From the NCBI GenBank assembly GCA_028565635.1, contig JAOXYB010065734.1:1-10270 (forward strand): a DNA stretch of 10,270 nt. Direction: 5' to 3'. The notes under the pieces were generated by a model. It worked only from the letters and a program-made list of their open reading frames with translations, was not told the origin of the DNA and did not search any database. Source of the DNA: Phoronis ovalis (lineage: Eukaryota > Phoronida > Phoronidae). A program made the translations under genes and the position numbers. Shown here piece after piece: positions 1 to 8,065 of this stretch; within the stretch, counting starts at the first letter, position 1; each line of letters starts with the position of its first letter.

Positions 1-1237
1 TTTAATCTCAAATAATTATAAACGTTGTGTTCCTGATTACGATCCTGTATACATTTTAATGTTGTTATATTATGTTCAATATAAACCGATATCCGTTTAA
101 ACTATAACTTTTTCTTTTTTTTAGATTTCATGTTGGTTTGCTTCGGTCATATTATATTCGCCCATTCTTTCTGTAAATGAAATCAATATTTCTATTAATG
201 TTGTATTTGTTTCACGAGTATGTTGAGTTATCTAGAGTGCTAAATCATACTTTTTGCTCAACCACATCAAACACGAGTAAATGAGGGACTTCTAAATACT
301 AGATGTCATTAACTACACGTACATGTATTTCAGGCGGTTAATCAATATTAATATATTACTGCTGCTATGTTAAAGTGATGCCGAGTTAACCAGCAATTGT
401 CCATAAACATTGCACACTAATGTTAGCAACTGATGTATGTTAGTAAACATCTACTATATAGTCAGCCTATTTCTATTAGTATTACTATAATATTACTATT
501 CTACAAATAAAAAAGCTCAAAAACATGTCTTACTATTATTATATTACAATTCAAGCTTAGAATAATGCCAAACAAATATAAGGAACGTATCTGAATGTAT
601 TGTTTAACATGTCTGTCCAAACTTACAATAAAGTGAAAACGACAACAAAGAGAAATTCACACTACAAGTATTTCATATCTATGTCCGCACTGTAAGGTCA
701 AGGTAAATGAAAACAAGGAGGTCACCAAGTATAAAAATATATCTATGTGCTTTATTCAATATCCGTATTGGTTCTACTCATGCATTTCAGGTATATAGTC
801 AAAAGCTTTTCTAAAGTTGTAATAGAGAAGAGAAACACGAGAGTTTAGCTTTAGCCTTAATTAAGATTCCGTAAAGCAGTATAGGAATTCTCTTGTCGGC
901 CTTTGGTATAGAATTGTAGGTCAACAACATTTGTCTAAACTGTCTTTTATTCAGTTAAGACTAAGATATCCACATGAATATTATCAGCGATACAAACTGG
1001 AAATAATTTAAAACGAATAAGTATTATATATTGTTATCATCTTTCCTTATAGAGAATCTTCAACTAGTGGATAACCCTTAACGATCAATGACAGTAACAA
1101 TATATTTGCTCAACAATTTCAACACACCAGTAAATATTTAACTAAAGATTGATCAATAATCCACATTTGCTTAGACGAAAAACACATGAAATTAATTATG
1201 GGTGTATCCCAAGTTGTGTTATTTGTTTTTCCGTTAT
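1..1237. other. AT-rich sequence, no gene seen
   Basis: Both strands carry frequent stops and no exon with a convincing acceptor, donor and phase match. A loose ~30-base similarity (TTGCTCAAC..AGTAAAT) joins 253-281 and 1105-1134. This may be downstream intron or intergenic DNA of the minus-strand gene. Confidence 0.6.
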
Positions 1238-1446
1238 CGCGAGCAGCGACCATTCGGGACTATTAAGTGCGAGCAGCGATCAATTTCTTTTAGCGACCAT
1301 TTTCGTTCCTTGGTTTCATAATTTTGTTAACTATGTAGTTTGTCGAATTTTATTTTTCTTAGTTGTCGATTTTTTGGCAACCGTTTTTTGTGTTTTTTTG
1401 TTTGGTGTTGTTAATTGTTCTTGTTAAGTGCGTGCAGCGAGCATTT
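1238..1446 (+). repeat. Dispersed GTGCGAGCAGCGA motif copies
   Basis: TTAAGTGCGAGCAGCGA (1263-1279) and TTAAGTGCGTGCAGCGA (1424-1440) match at 16 of 17 positions, 161 bases apart. A partial copy CGCGAGCAGCGACCATT begins at 1238 and a shorter TAGCGACCATTTT at 1291. The T-rich stretch between them differs in texture from the flanks. This could be a fragment of an interspersed repeat, but no transposase, tRNA-like box or terminal repeat is visible. The small plus-strand ORFs at 1149-1427 and 1363-1605 lie across it and look spurious. Confidence 0.5.
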
Positions 1447-1480
1447 CCGATTTGGTGTGAACATTGTACCTTGGGTGTAC

Positions 1481-1546
1481 CCCTACGCCCCTACGCCCCT
1501 CATAATGGCAAAACAAAGCGACACCTGAGTTCAGGGGACCATTATG
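1481..1546. repeat. CCCTACGC repeat and nested inverted repeat
   Basis: CCCTACGC is repeated two and a half times (1481-1500). It is followed by an 8-bp inverted repeat, CATAATGG (1501-1508) and CCATTATG (1539-1546), enclosing an inner CCTGA/TCAGG hairpin (1524-1535). This adjoins the motif copies at 1238-1446 and may belong to the same element. Confidence 0.5.
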
Positions 1547-1550
1547 TTTC

Positions 1551-1975
1551 GGATTCAACTAAAACGAGTGAGCTTTTATTGGTTTGTTGTCACAAAATCA
1601 CATAATATTTGATATGATAAACGGGGATCAGCAGAAATAAGGCACCCGTCACAGTAACCATAATGGAAAGATTACAAACTTAAATTTCGATACACCTTGT
1701 CTCAGAATAGTCTTGAACATACCTTGATTTGCAGTAAGGTAGACTCAGAGTGACTTAACCACGTGTAATATAAGGATGTGAGAATAACTTAAGGTGACGA
1801 TAATATCTCTTTATTGTTTTATCTTCTGGACGTTAGGTGCGTAATTATTCTTAGTGTCGCTGTTGAGATGTAATTCACAGCTTAGTAACCATAAGGCTCC
1901 ACCTACCGTAATATTGAATAAATAACATGAATGAACTTGATAGTTTACATTACGAATAGAGAATACAAGTACATT
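1551..1975. other. AT-rich sequence, nothing recognised
   Basis: No open frame, repeat or RNA-like fold stood out in this stretch. Confidence 0.5.
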
Positions 1976-2210
1976 TTAGTGTCGCTTCCTTATATATAGT
2001 TGTCCCAGAAACATATATTTAGACTTTCTAAATATTTGAATACTGATTTGGTGACACAGAGGTACGGGACACATTCTTTGTCGGTCAATCTGAATAAATC
2101 TATCCGTTAATGTTCCGTACCTTCTCAAGTCAGTTTGTTCTAACGAAATCAGTTGTCGAGAGACGGGGGGAACGATAATCATTGTATTTATATGTAAAGC
2201 GCCTAAATAT
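1976..2210 (-). CDS. Weak candidate for a downstream (possibly terminal) exon
   Basis: A minus-strand frame is open from an acceptor-like TATATTTAG to a TAA at 1976-1978. It contains VPPVSRQLISLEQTDLRRYG, then TLTDRFIQIDRQRM, with less AT-biased codons than the surroundings. It would enter in phase 1, whereas the last firm exon (2561-2674) leaves in phase 0, so an intermediate exon would be needed. It resembles no family I know. An internal inverted repeat at 2061-2121 also allows a repeat origin. Confidence 0.2.
2061..2121. repeat. Inverted repeat with 10-bp arms
   Basis: GGTACGGGAC (2061-2070) and GTTCCGTACC (2112-2121) pair at nine of ten positions, the tenth being a possible G-U pair in RNA. 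The loop is 41 bases. The hairpin lies inside the weak exon candidate at 1976-2210. Confidence 0.55.
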
Positions 2211-2560
2211 ACTGGCGCAAATAATAATTAAGAAGCCAGCTAATAAATTATGACATTCACAAAGATAACAGCTGATCTGACATGGTCAAATGTGTTATAA
2301 CGAGTTTATATCACTATTGTTAAATTAAGGTTATGGTTATGGTTAAACCCAGACATTACTTGAAAACTACTAACTAACGATTGGATATATTTTGTCTGGA
2401 AGGATGGAATAAACTACACAAGCACGTCTGCATAGACAGACGACTGTTTTAAATGCTGCTCGCAATTAATAGCAGTACTTATCGCTTAGTGTTCATGTAT
2501 GATCTAACGATATTGATAATTTATCTTCAGCCTAAGAACTATTAGATTACTTTTATTTAC
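2211..2560. other. AT-rich non-coding sequence downstream of the RRM exon
   Basis: Contains a short GGTTATGGTTATGG run near 2331 and no exon signal. It is intron if the gene continues below 2561. Confidence 0.5.
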
Positions 2561-2674
2561 CGTAAACATCATTTGACGTGAATCCCTTGGACTTATCTGG
2601 ACATGTTTCATATGCAAGTTTTGTATTGCCTGGTCAGCGTCATTGCGTAAACCATAAGTTACAGTAGCGTGTGG
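2561..2674 (-). CDS. Exon: second half of an RRM-like fold
   Basis: The exon is 114 nt, phase 0 at both ends. The acceptor is TATACTGGATGCAG and the donor is TTTACG|GTAAAT. It reads PHATVTYGLRNDADQAIQNL, then HMKHVQISPRDSRQMMFT. This resembles beta-3, helix-2 and beta-4 of an RNA recognition motif: ATVTYG as the RNP1 strand, DADQAIQNLH as helix-2, and RQMMFT as beta-4. The two aromatic RNP1 positions are His and Thr, so the surface is atypical. The open frame extends upstream to 2713, giving the ATG-initiated ORF seen there, but the acceptor and the phase match support the shorter exon. The donor is weaker than the others. The next exon was not found with confidence. Confidence 0.7.
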
Positions 2675-3339
2675 CTGCATCCAGTATACAATTGGAAAAA
2701 TTGCGATTTTCAATTAATTCACTAAGTTTGACTGTCACATACTACACATGTGACGCCGGCAAAGTTAAAGAAAAATATAGCATCTGATATGTAGACTTAC
2801 TTATTTATGGCTTAACACGTCATGTATAAACACAATCTTTGTATTACTAATATGTTCAGGTCCTAGAGGCAATTGTGTATTGACATTCCAAGCTATGTTT
2901 TACTAATTAAAATGAATAGATATACATATGTGAAGGAGAAAGTTAATATTCCATATTTTACAAATCATGCGGTTAAATATTTGGACATTGGTCATGTGAT
3001 CTAATTGAAGCCATTTCTAGTTTTTTAGTTTTAATTTTTGAAAAAAATATAAATCAAAACCCAGGCCTTCATCTACAACCTTGAAACGTTGTATAAACGA
3101 GCTGTTCATATATATCTACCAAACAGTGTCTCAGATTTATAAGATTTTGCTCTGTTCAAAAATAATAGGTGTTTTAAGTTTAAGGGTGAGATTAAAATGA
3201 AATTATAACGTTTAAATGAAGCAAGTTTTATATGTTCTCGAGTGCTGATTTGCAACATTGCAAAAATGTTTTGATTTGCTTTGAACTTCGGTAAACACAT
3301 AATGTATAGATACTGTTTAAAAGTTTTAATACAAATTAC

Positions 3340-3369
3340 GTCATGCAATATCTCGAAAGTATATAAGCT
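3340..3369 (-). CDS. Possible 30-nt microexon within the RRM-like fold
   Basis: A good acceptor (GATATTATTTGTAG) and a fair donor (CATGAC|GTAATT) bound 30 nt, open in phase 0/0, reading SLYTFEILHD. Placed between the two RRM halves it supplies a beta-2-like strand (YTFEIL) exactly where the fold needs one, as in ...LFQ-SLYTFEILHD-PHATVTY.... The resulting helix-1 to beta-3 spacing is a few residues shorter than usual for RRMs. The exon is very short and rests on fit alone, so another exon between 2675 and 4182 could be the true one. Confidence 0.35.
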
Positions 3370-3728
3370 CTACAAATAATATCATTAACAGTTAAAAGCT
3401 ATTTGAAAATAACAAAGATACACACCGTAGTACAAGCTTGTGTGCAAGGATGAACCTTTGCTTCTATCAATGATCCGCTATAGGAGTTCTCCTAAAAATT
3501 GCAAGCATACTTATGTAAACAAGACACTTTAAGTGCTTATGGGTAAATGGAAGCATCGTGCTTCCAAAAACATCATTTACAACATTCGAACAATCCTTAA
3601 AACTTGACTTAAATTAAATCAGTAAGTCGTTGCGTTTGTGTGTTCCATGTTTATCATGTTCAGGTTGTGTCGTATAAACCAAATATTATGTACAGTCATT
3701 GCTCTTATATTACAAAACATATCTAAGT

Positions 3729-3950
3729 TGTCTATCATTTTCTAATTGCCTCGTGTTAACCAGCAAATCATTTGTCTATGCATAACTCATATATCTATCA
3801 TTTCGAAGTTGCCTTGAATAAAGCAAGCTCTAATCTTGTTACCCTCACGTGTTAAAAACTTGTCTCGAACAATCAAAGCTAGTCATCGCATGTATTTCAC
3901 GTCTATTATTTCCATCTTGTCTCGAACAAATAAAGTTAGTTATGGAAACT
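3729..3950 (+). repeat. Degenerate ~60-bp tandem repeat
   Basis: CTTGTCTCGAACAA occurs exactly at 3859-3872 and 3916-3929, followed in each by AAAG.TAGT.AT-like sequence. Looser copies with CTATCATTT...TTGCCT precede them near 3731 and 3797. The unit spacing is roughly 57 to 66 bases. Part of it forms the minus-strand ORF at 3845-4033, which has no other support. Confidence 0.5.
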
Positions 3951-4182
3951 ATTATTAACCAACTGACATGAATAAAATAATCATCACTTTTCTGGTACAA
4001 GGTTTGTCGCTGCCATAATATCGAGTCTTTCAAATTAGAAAAGTAAAATAATAATTATTACCAATGAGATATATTATCATTTTACCATCACCAGAGGTAG
4101 TCTTCCAGCAGTAATTGACATCCAAAATCGTCTCATATCATTGATTAGCCACTCAAATCAAATTCTACTAATTACTACTTAC

Positions 4183-4269
4183 TTGGAATAGTGTCCATAC
4201 ATCTCTATCCTTGAGATAATGGGGAAGCCCGCGTACCAATAATGTAAATCGTGCCGGCGGAGCTACTTG
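4183..4269 (-). CDS. Exon: first half of an RRM-like fold
   Basis: The exon is 87 nt, phase 0 at both ends. The acceptor is GTTAACATTCCAG, with a branch-point-like TTAAC just upstream, and the donor is TTCCAA|GTAAGTAG. It reads QVAPPARFTLLVRGLP and then HYLKDRDVWTLFQ. The pattern LLVRGLP followed by a charged stretch and VWTLF matches beta-1 and helix-1 of an RNA recognition motif. The RNP2 position usually taken by Tyr or Phe is Leu, so RNA contacts would be non-canonical. The second half of the fold is at 2561-2674. An upstream acceptor (top at 4387) gives an alternative, longer exon. Assignment to the RRM family rests on pattern only. Confidence 0.72.
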
Positions 4270-4387
4270 CTGGAATGTTAACAAGCTGTGTTTTAATAAA
4301 GTCTTTAATGTCCATTTGTTTATGAAAGTATTCATGATATTGGATATGACAGTAGTACTGGTGATTACCCGTACCTCCAAAATAGTG
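4270..4387 (-). CDS. Alternative 5' extension of the first RRM half-exon
   Basis: A well-formed acceptor (CCCTACCTACAG) sits 118 nt upstream of the exon at 4183-4269. Using it makes a 205-nt exon. Entered in phase 0 it reads HYFGGTGNHQYYCHIQ and onward, then stops at TAG (4205-4207) before the RRM is complete. Entered in phase 2, directly from the exon ending at 7009, it is open throughout: it reads TILEVRVITSTTV and onward and joins the RRM frame correctly. So skipping the 46-nt exon and using this extension is frame-neutral. I cannot tell whether either isoform is made. The extension may simply be intron. Confidence 0.35.
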
Positions 4388-5017
4388 CTGTAGGTAGGGA
4401 CATAACATGTTTTACGTTACAACATTGAGGAAGCTATAGTTTGAAAGTGGTGATTGTGAATTTATATTTGTGAGCGGTAGAGCCCATTACAACTTTCAAA
4501 TGGCCCTATCTGCACATTGGAGAAGAAAACATATTATTATAACAATAACATATGGCGTTTCATAGTATACATAGACATTAACCGCCCTGCATCAAGAGAC
4601 AACGAAGTTAGCTGCATATACCACAAATCGAAGACCAGTGGCACATATAAAGCATACTGGTAACTGAGTTCTCTATTCTTTATTGAGGGTGGTAAATGTC
4701 GGAATAAAGTACGATGATGTCAAGCATGCATTATCGTTATTATAACATAGCGAATCTGTCCAAACAGACTTCACATTACACATTAGGAACACTCAATTAT
4801 AAAACTGCTCCACAAAGGTGCTTACTAGATATGAAGAAACTAAAGGTGATTTTAAAAAGAAATATCATTCATGTTGTCTGCTGTTTGTGTATGTATCTAG
4901 TTTCTTAATATTGTACAGTTTGCCTCAGATCAGATAGATCTCTAAGGTACGTGAGCTTTTAACGATAATAATATATTGTATCCGCCTTATTTTTCAAAAG
5001 AGAATATATAACCTTAC
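4388..5017 (-). other. Intron sequence
   Basis: AT-rich. The plus-strand ORF at 4714-4908 has no domain, no splice or promoter support and ordinary intron composition, so it is not called. Confidence 0.55.
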
Positions 5018-5063
5018 CTGTTGAGCAACAGGTGTGGTAAAATACTGCGTTCTAGCGTACTTA
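5018..5063 (-). CDS. Exon: 46-nt linker ending TPVAQQ
   Basis: The acceptor lies after a strong pyrimidine run (TTTATTTTTTCAG) and the donor is CAACAG|GTAAGG. The exon enters in phase 2 and exits in phase 0, exactly as the 43-nt exon at 7691-7733 does. It reads KYARTQYFTTPVAQQ after the split Pro. An internal CGCTAG acceptor would give a 34-nt version (top at 5051) that keeps the same phases, so acceptor choice here is ambiguous. It is likely a diverged duplicate of the 7691-7733 exon, with a linker role. Confidence 0.7.
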
Positions 5064-7008
5064 CTGAAAAAATAAATGTTACCTGTCCGTTTATGAAGTG
5101 TCACTTCCTATTAAGTTACCTACTGTATTGCTTTTCCAAAATACTACTCGAAAAATATTGATTAATTTCTAATATGGGTACGTAGAGATTGTAAGCTGTT
5201 GTTTAAAGTGTAATGTAACATTACAGGTCAGTTTAATCAGAAACACTAATGATTAGTTTACTTATTGAAATTGAATCATATTAATGTTTCCTCAACGATG
5301 TATATTTGTCAAACCTGTATCGCCACTTACAGCTATATTTGATGTAAACTTATGAACTCATAGAAATGCTCTTTCACATTTATTTTGACAATTGGGATTC
5401 GTATAGTTTTTAAATCAATAATTTTGTATGAATTAGTATATGACAAATGTATATAATGGCTATCGAGTTGTAAATTGCTTGGTATGTATTTATGTCAATG
5501 AGATCAGACTTATTTTCGCCACCATTAATAACAACTACCAACACAAATGATTGATAATATTCACGCATTAAACAACTTCCCATCCGACTTGAACTGACTG
5601 TCGTTGTTAGTCACATACACATGTACTTCTGCTTATTGTCATTCAACACATCTTGTCCCTGCTACTTTAGGTGAGATTATGTAAATGAGTCTATTAGTGT
5701 GTAAGTAATAACTTCTCAGCGTGATCTATAAATACCCTCTTGTTGTTACCAATTACATAACTTTACTATATATTTGCAAGCTTTGTACAAACGTATAAGT
5801 CACGTTGGAGACAAAACCTGTGTGGTATAAATTTTAATTCTAGAATCAGCAGGACATTAAATCATAATATGCGCAAAAATGCAGTCCAACAATTTGTAGT
5901 CGAAGTTAGCTACTATTGATCTCATATTGTATAAATAATAGAACTTTGGGAAAAACAACATTTCCTTCCAGGCACCTGGATAAAGCTGAAAATGGCAACA
6001 CCGCCTAATGTAGAATGTGGTATTTTGAATTTTTCAAATGCTCACTTTTTTTAAAAATGTTTAAAAAGTTTGAACGAATATCTAGCCTTGAAAACAAATA
6101 ATCTCACTAGATGTCGCCGGCAATCATTAGGAGGGTAGTCAGAAGAGCGTTATGCACAAGAGACAATGTCAAAACATACGAAATATGCTGAATCACTGTA
6201 TGATGATTATCACAGTTTTTCTGTGACATGTAAAACATTGTCCAAACATTCCGTTTGTGATTATTTTTTTTTCTTGCTCGCGAAGTTTCAAAATATTATT
6301 TATAAATTGTTTGGTATATAATAGGATAGTTTCCTTTCATTTTTTCTTTGGGAGTGTCCCTTAGTGAAGATCATGTTACGCAAGTGTCAGACAAAAGATT
6401 CTTTACACGGGTGGTGGTACTTCTCAATTGATATGCAAATTACCATCGTTTTCCTTAAGAGTTGATTTTCCATGTAAAGCGAGTACGACGACATCTGGCG
6501 AGATACTTGTTTTCCAGGTTGATTTTACGTCTTTTAAACATTATTCATAAACAATTATCACGTTCTACATTAGGTAGTGTCGGCGTTTTCACTTTTATTA
6601 AGGGGCCTTGAAGGAAAGTATGTATTTTCCAAAGTTATTGGGGAATTTCGATTAGTTATATACATCAAGAGATCAACAGTAGGAACATATTTAGGAAGTT
6701 GCGTAAGGAAGTTTGTGTAAGGTAGTTCCTCAGTTAGGTCATTAACTTAAGAAAATGTTATGGTAAGGGTAGATTAGCACAGCTGTAAAGAAATTAAAAA
6801 ACGGTCGCAGTTAAAGAGATCCTTTTTAGGTCTGGTCTACTAGATACAATAAAAAAAGCCAGAGTACTATAATTATCGTTATTTTCATCTTCTAATCATA
6901 CAGTTTGACATTGGCGGGATTTAACAATAAGAATAACACACTAAAAATGTGTTCTTTAAAATTTGGATTAAAACTATCTGTTTACCAATTGATGGTTATT
7001 GCACTTAC
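5064..7008 (-). other. Long intron between the 46-nt exon and the Gln/Pro exon
   Basis: About 1.9 kb of AT-rich sequence. It contains a 17-nt near-palindrome (TGTAATGTAACATTACA, 5209-5225) and a possible 24-nt microexon at 5120-5143, discussed as a finding. No mobile element coding sequence was seen. Confidence 0.6.
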
Positions 7009-7157
7009 GGAATTGCTAAGGGGTATTGCTGTCTGTTTACTGGTGGTGGAAGCATCTGGACTGCTTCAACAAGTATTTGTTGTTGTTGCAGATTTGGTCC
7101 AGCTTGTGGAGGCAGTTGGAATCCGCGTTGTAGCATTTGCAGTTGTTGTTGCTGCAG
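7009..7157 (-). CDS. Exon: Gln/Pro-rich segment
   Basis: The exon is 149 nt, with acceptor TTGTCTCTTAG and donor ATTCC|GTAAG; it enters in phase 0 and leaves in phase 2. It reads LQQQQLQMLQRGFQLPPQAG, then PNLQQQQILVEAVQMLPPPV and NRQQYPLAI, with the last Pro split across the intron. Its final residues (YPLAIP) and donor match those of the 8066-8448 exon (FPIGIP), so the two are likely duplicates that diverged in their repetitive parts. A second acceptor six bases downstream (CTGCAG|CAA) would drop Leu-Gln and keep the frame. The two plus-strand ORFs over this stretch, 6905-7291 and 6949-7161, are antisense shadows. The segment is probably disordered, possibly with a short helix around ILVEAVQML. 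Confidence 0.78.
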
Positions 7158-7339
7158 CTAAGAGACAATATTTAGAATCTTATCTCGCCAGATTATTCAA
7201 AAGCAAAATATTAATCGTAAAACAATTTCTGCCAGTAACCTCGTTTGTATATCGATTGAAAGTTCCTTTCCAAAAAGGTTCCATGATGTAGTCTAATAGT
7301 ATATATTTTTTTCTGAACTGAAATCGTGCCATTTAATTG

Positions 7340-7359
7340 GATATTGTATATACAATATC
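7340..7359. repeat. Perfect 20-nt palindrome
   Basis: GATATTGTATATACAATATC is its own reverse complement, without a spacer. It lies in the same intron as the TG-rich tract, about 60 bases from its edge. Confidence 0.9.
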
Positions 7360-7418
7360 ATAGGAGCCGGTCATTTTACTTATTTGTTGATTTCCGTATC
7401 TCTTGTAGTCGATGGCTA

Positions 7419-7620
7419 TATACATGTATGTGTATGTGTATGTGCATGTGTATATGTGTCTCAATGTGTGAATCTGCGAGGATTTGCGTGCGTGCGTCTG
7501 TATTTGTATGTATGTCAACGTATGTGTATATGTCTGTACGTGTATTTGCATGTGTGTACGTGCGTATTTATGTTTGCATTTCCTGTTATATGTGTATTGT
7601 TTGTTTTGTTTGTTATGTGC
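7419..7620 (+). repeat. Degenerate TG/TA-rich alternating tract
   Basis: About 200 bases of mostly alternating purine-pyrimidine sequence (ATGTGTATGTGTATGTGCATG and variants, with CGTGCGTGCG). It lies in the intron between the exons at 7691-7733 and 7009-7157. It produces overlapping Cys/Val/Met-rich ORFs on the plus strand (7326-7658, 7384-7704) and a Thr/His/Tyr-rich one on the minus strand (7333-7632), all simple-sequence artefacts. Such tracts can adopt left-handed DNA and are polymorphic. Confidence 0.85.
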
Positions 7621-7690
7621 ACAAGCCTGCATATGATATTTTGTGGTCGCTTTTATAAGTTCAGAAATATATACATATATACAGTCTTAC

Positions 7691-7733
7691 CTGTTGAACT
7701 GTAGGTATGTTATAATCCTGCACTTGCGTTGCG
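7691..7733 (-). CDS. Exon: 43-nt linker ending PTVQQ
   Basis: The acceptor is TTTGTATAG and the donor is CAACAG|GTAAGA. With the two bases carried from the 8066-8448 exon, the first codon completes Pro. The exon then reads ATQVQDYNIPTVQQ and ends in phase 0. It is one of a pair: the exon at 5018-5063 has the same entry and exit phases, the same CAACAG|GTAAG end, and a similar ending (TPVAQQ). No domain is recognised. The role is probably a linker in a disordered region. The phase match on both sides is the main support. Confidence 0.75.
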
Positions 7734-8065
7734 CTATACAAATTAAAATTTAGAGAAATAAAATTATAGCTATGTCTATCAGGCGCCATTGTACTCTGTT
7801 GCTTATTATTTTCCACTTCCTTATCTATATAATAGTACTAGAGGAATATCATTGATTTCTAATTCCCGTGCTCTAAGATGTGTTACTTGTTGTTTAAGCT
7901 TAATTATAATTCCAATACAGCATGACAGTTATACAGAATGACACTTGACATAGCGATGCTTGCTTTGGGCTTAATGCAGTAAACCTGTGAAAGAAGCATG
8001 TCCTTACATGTTAGTCAAACAGGTCTAACAGTTGTGCTAGCACAATAAATGATATTTTTACTTAC
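7734..8065 (-). other. Intron between the Ala/Pro exon and the 43-nt exon
   Basis: A GTAAG donor at its upper end and a TATAG acceptor at its lower end bound about 330 bases of AT-rich sequence with no further signal. Confidence 0.65.

Larger units (their letters stand above)
2675..4182 (-). other. Intron sequence between the two RRM half-exons
   Basis: Apart from the possible 30-nt exon at 3340-3369 and the repeat at 3729-3950, only AT-rich sequence is seen. A short stem-loop GGAAGCA/TGCTTCC lies at 3549-3565. The minus-strand ORF at 3106-3348 is open by chance composition as far as I can judge, although its upper end overlaps the possible microexon. Confidence 0.55.

Noticed and set aside
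1149-1605. Two small overlapping plus-strand ORFs
   Set aside because: T-rich repeat-like sequence, no domain and no initiation or splice context.
2326-2347. GGTTATGGTTATGG run resembling telomeric repeats
   Set aside because: Only two to three units of a non-telomeric hexamer.
3106-3348. Minus-strand 80-aa ORF
   Set aside because: AT-rich residue bias and no domain. Only its upper edge overlaps a plausible microexon.
3845-4033. Minus-strand 62-aa ORF
   Set aside because: Lies over the degenerate tandem repeat, with no convincing acceptor and donor pair.
4040-4130. Candidate exon reading TILDVNYCWKTTSGDG as the RRM beta-2 strand
   Set aside because: The acceptor is poor, the upstream intron would be only about 50 bases, and the exit phase does not fit the next exon.
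4714-4908. Plus-strand 64-aa ORF
   Set aside because: Intron composition and no recognisable motif.
6431-6438. Octamer motif ATGCAAAT
   Set aside because: A single short motif in AT-rich intron is expected by chance; no promoter context.
6905-7291. Plus-strand 128-aa hydrophobic ORF that could pass for a membrane protein
   Set aside because: Its Val/Leu-rich part is the complement of a CAA/CAG-rich minus-strand exon with proper splice sites.
7326-7704. Cys/Val-rich small proteins on the plus strand and a Thr/His/Tyr-rich one on the minus strand
   Set aside because: They are translations of a TG/TA simple-sequence tract.
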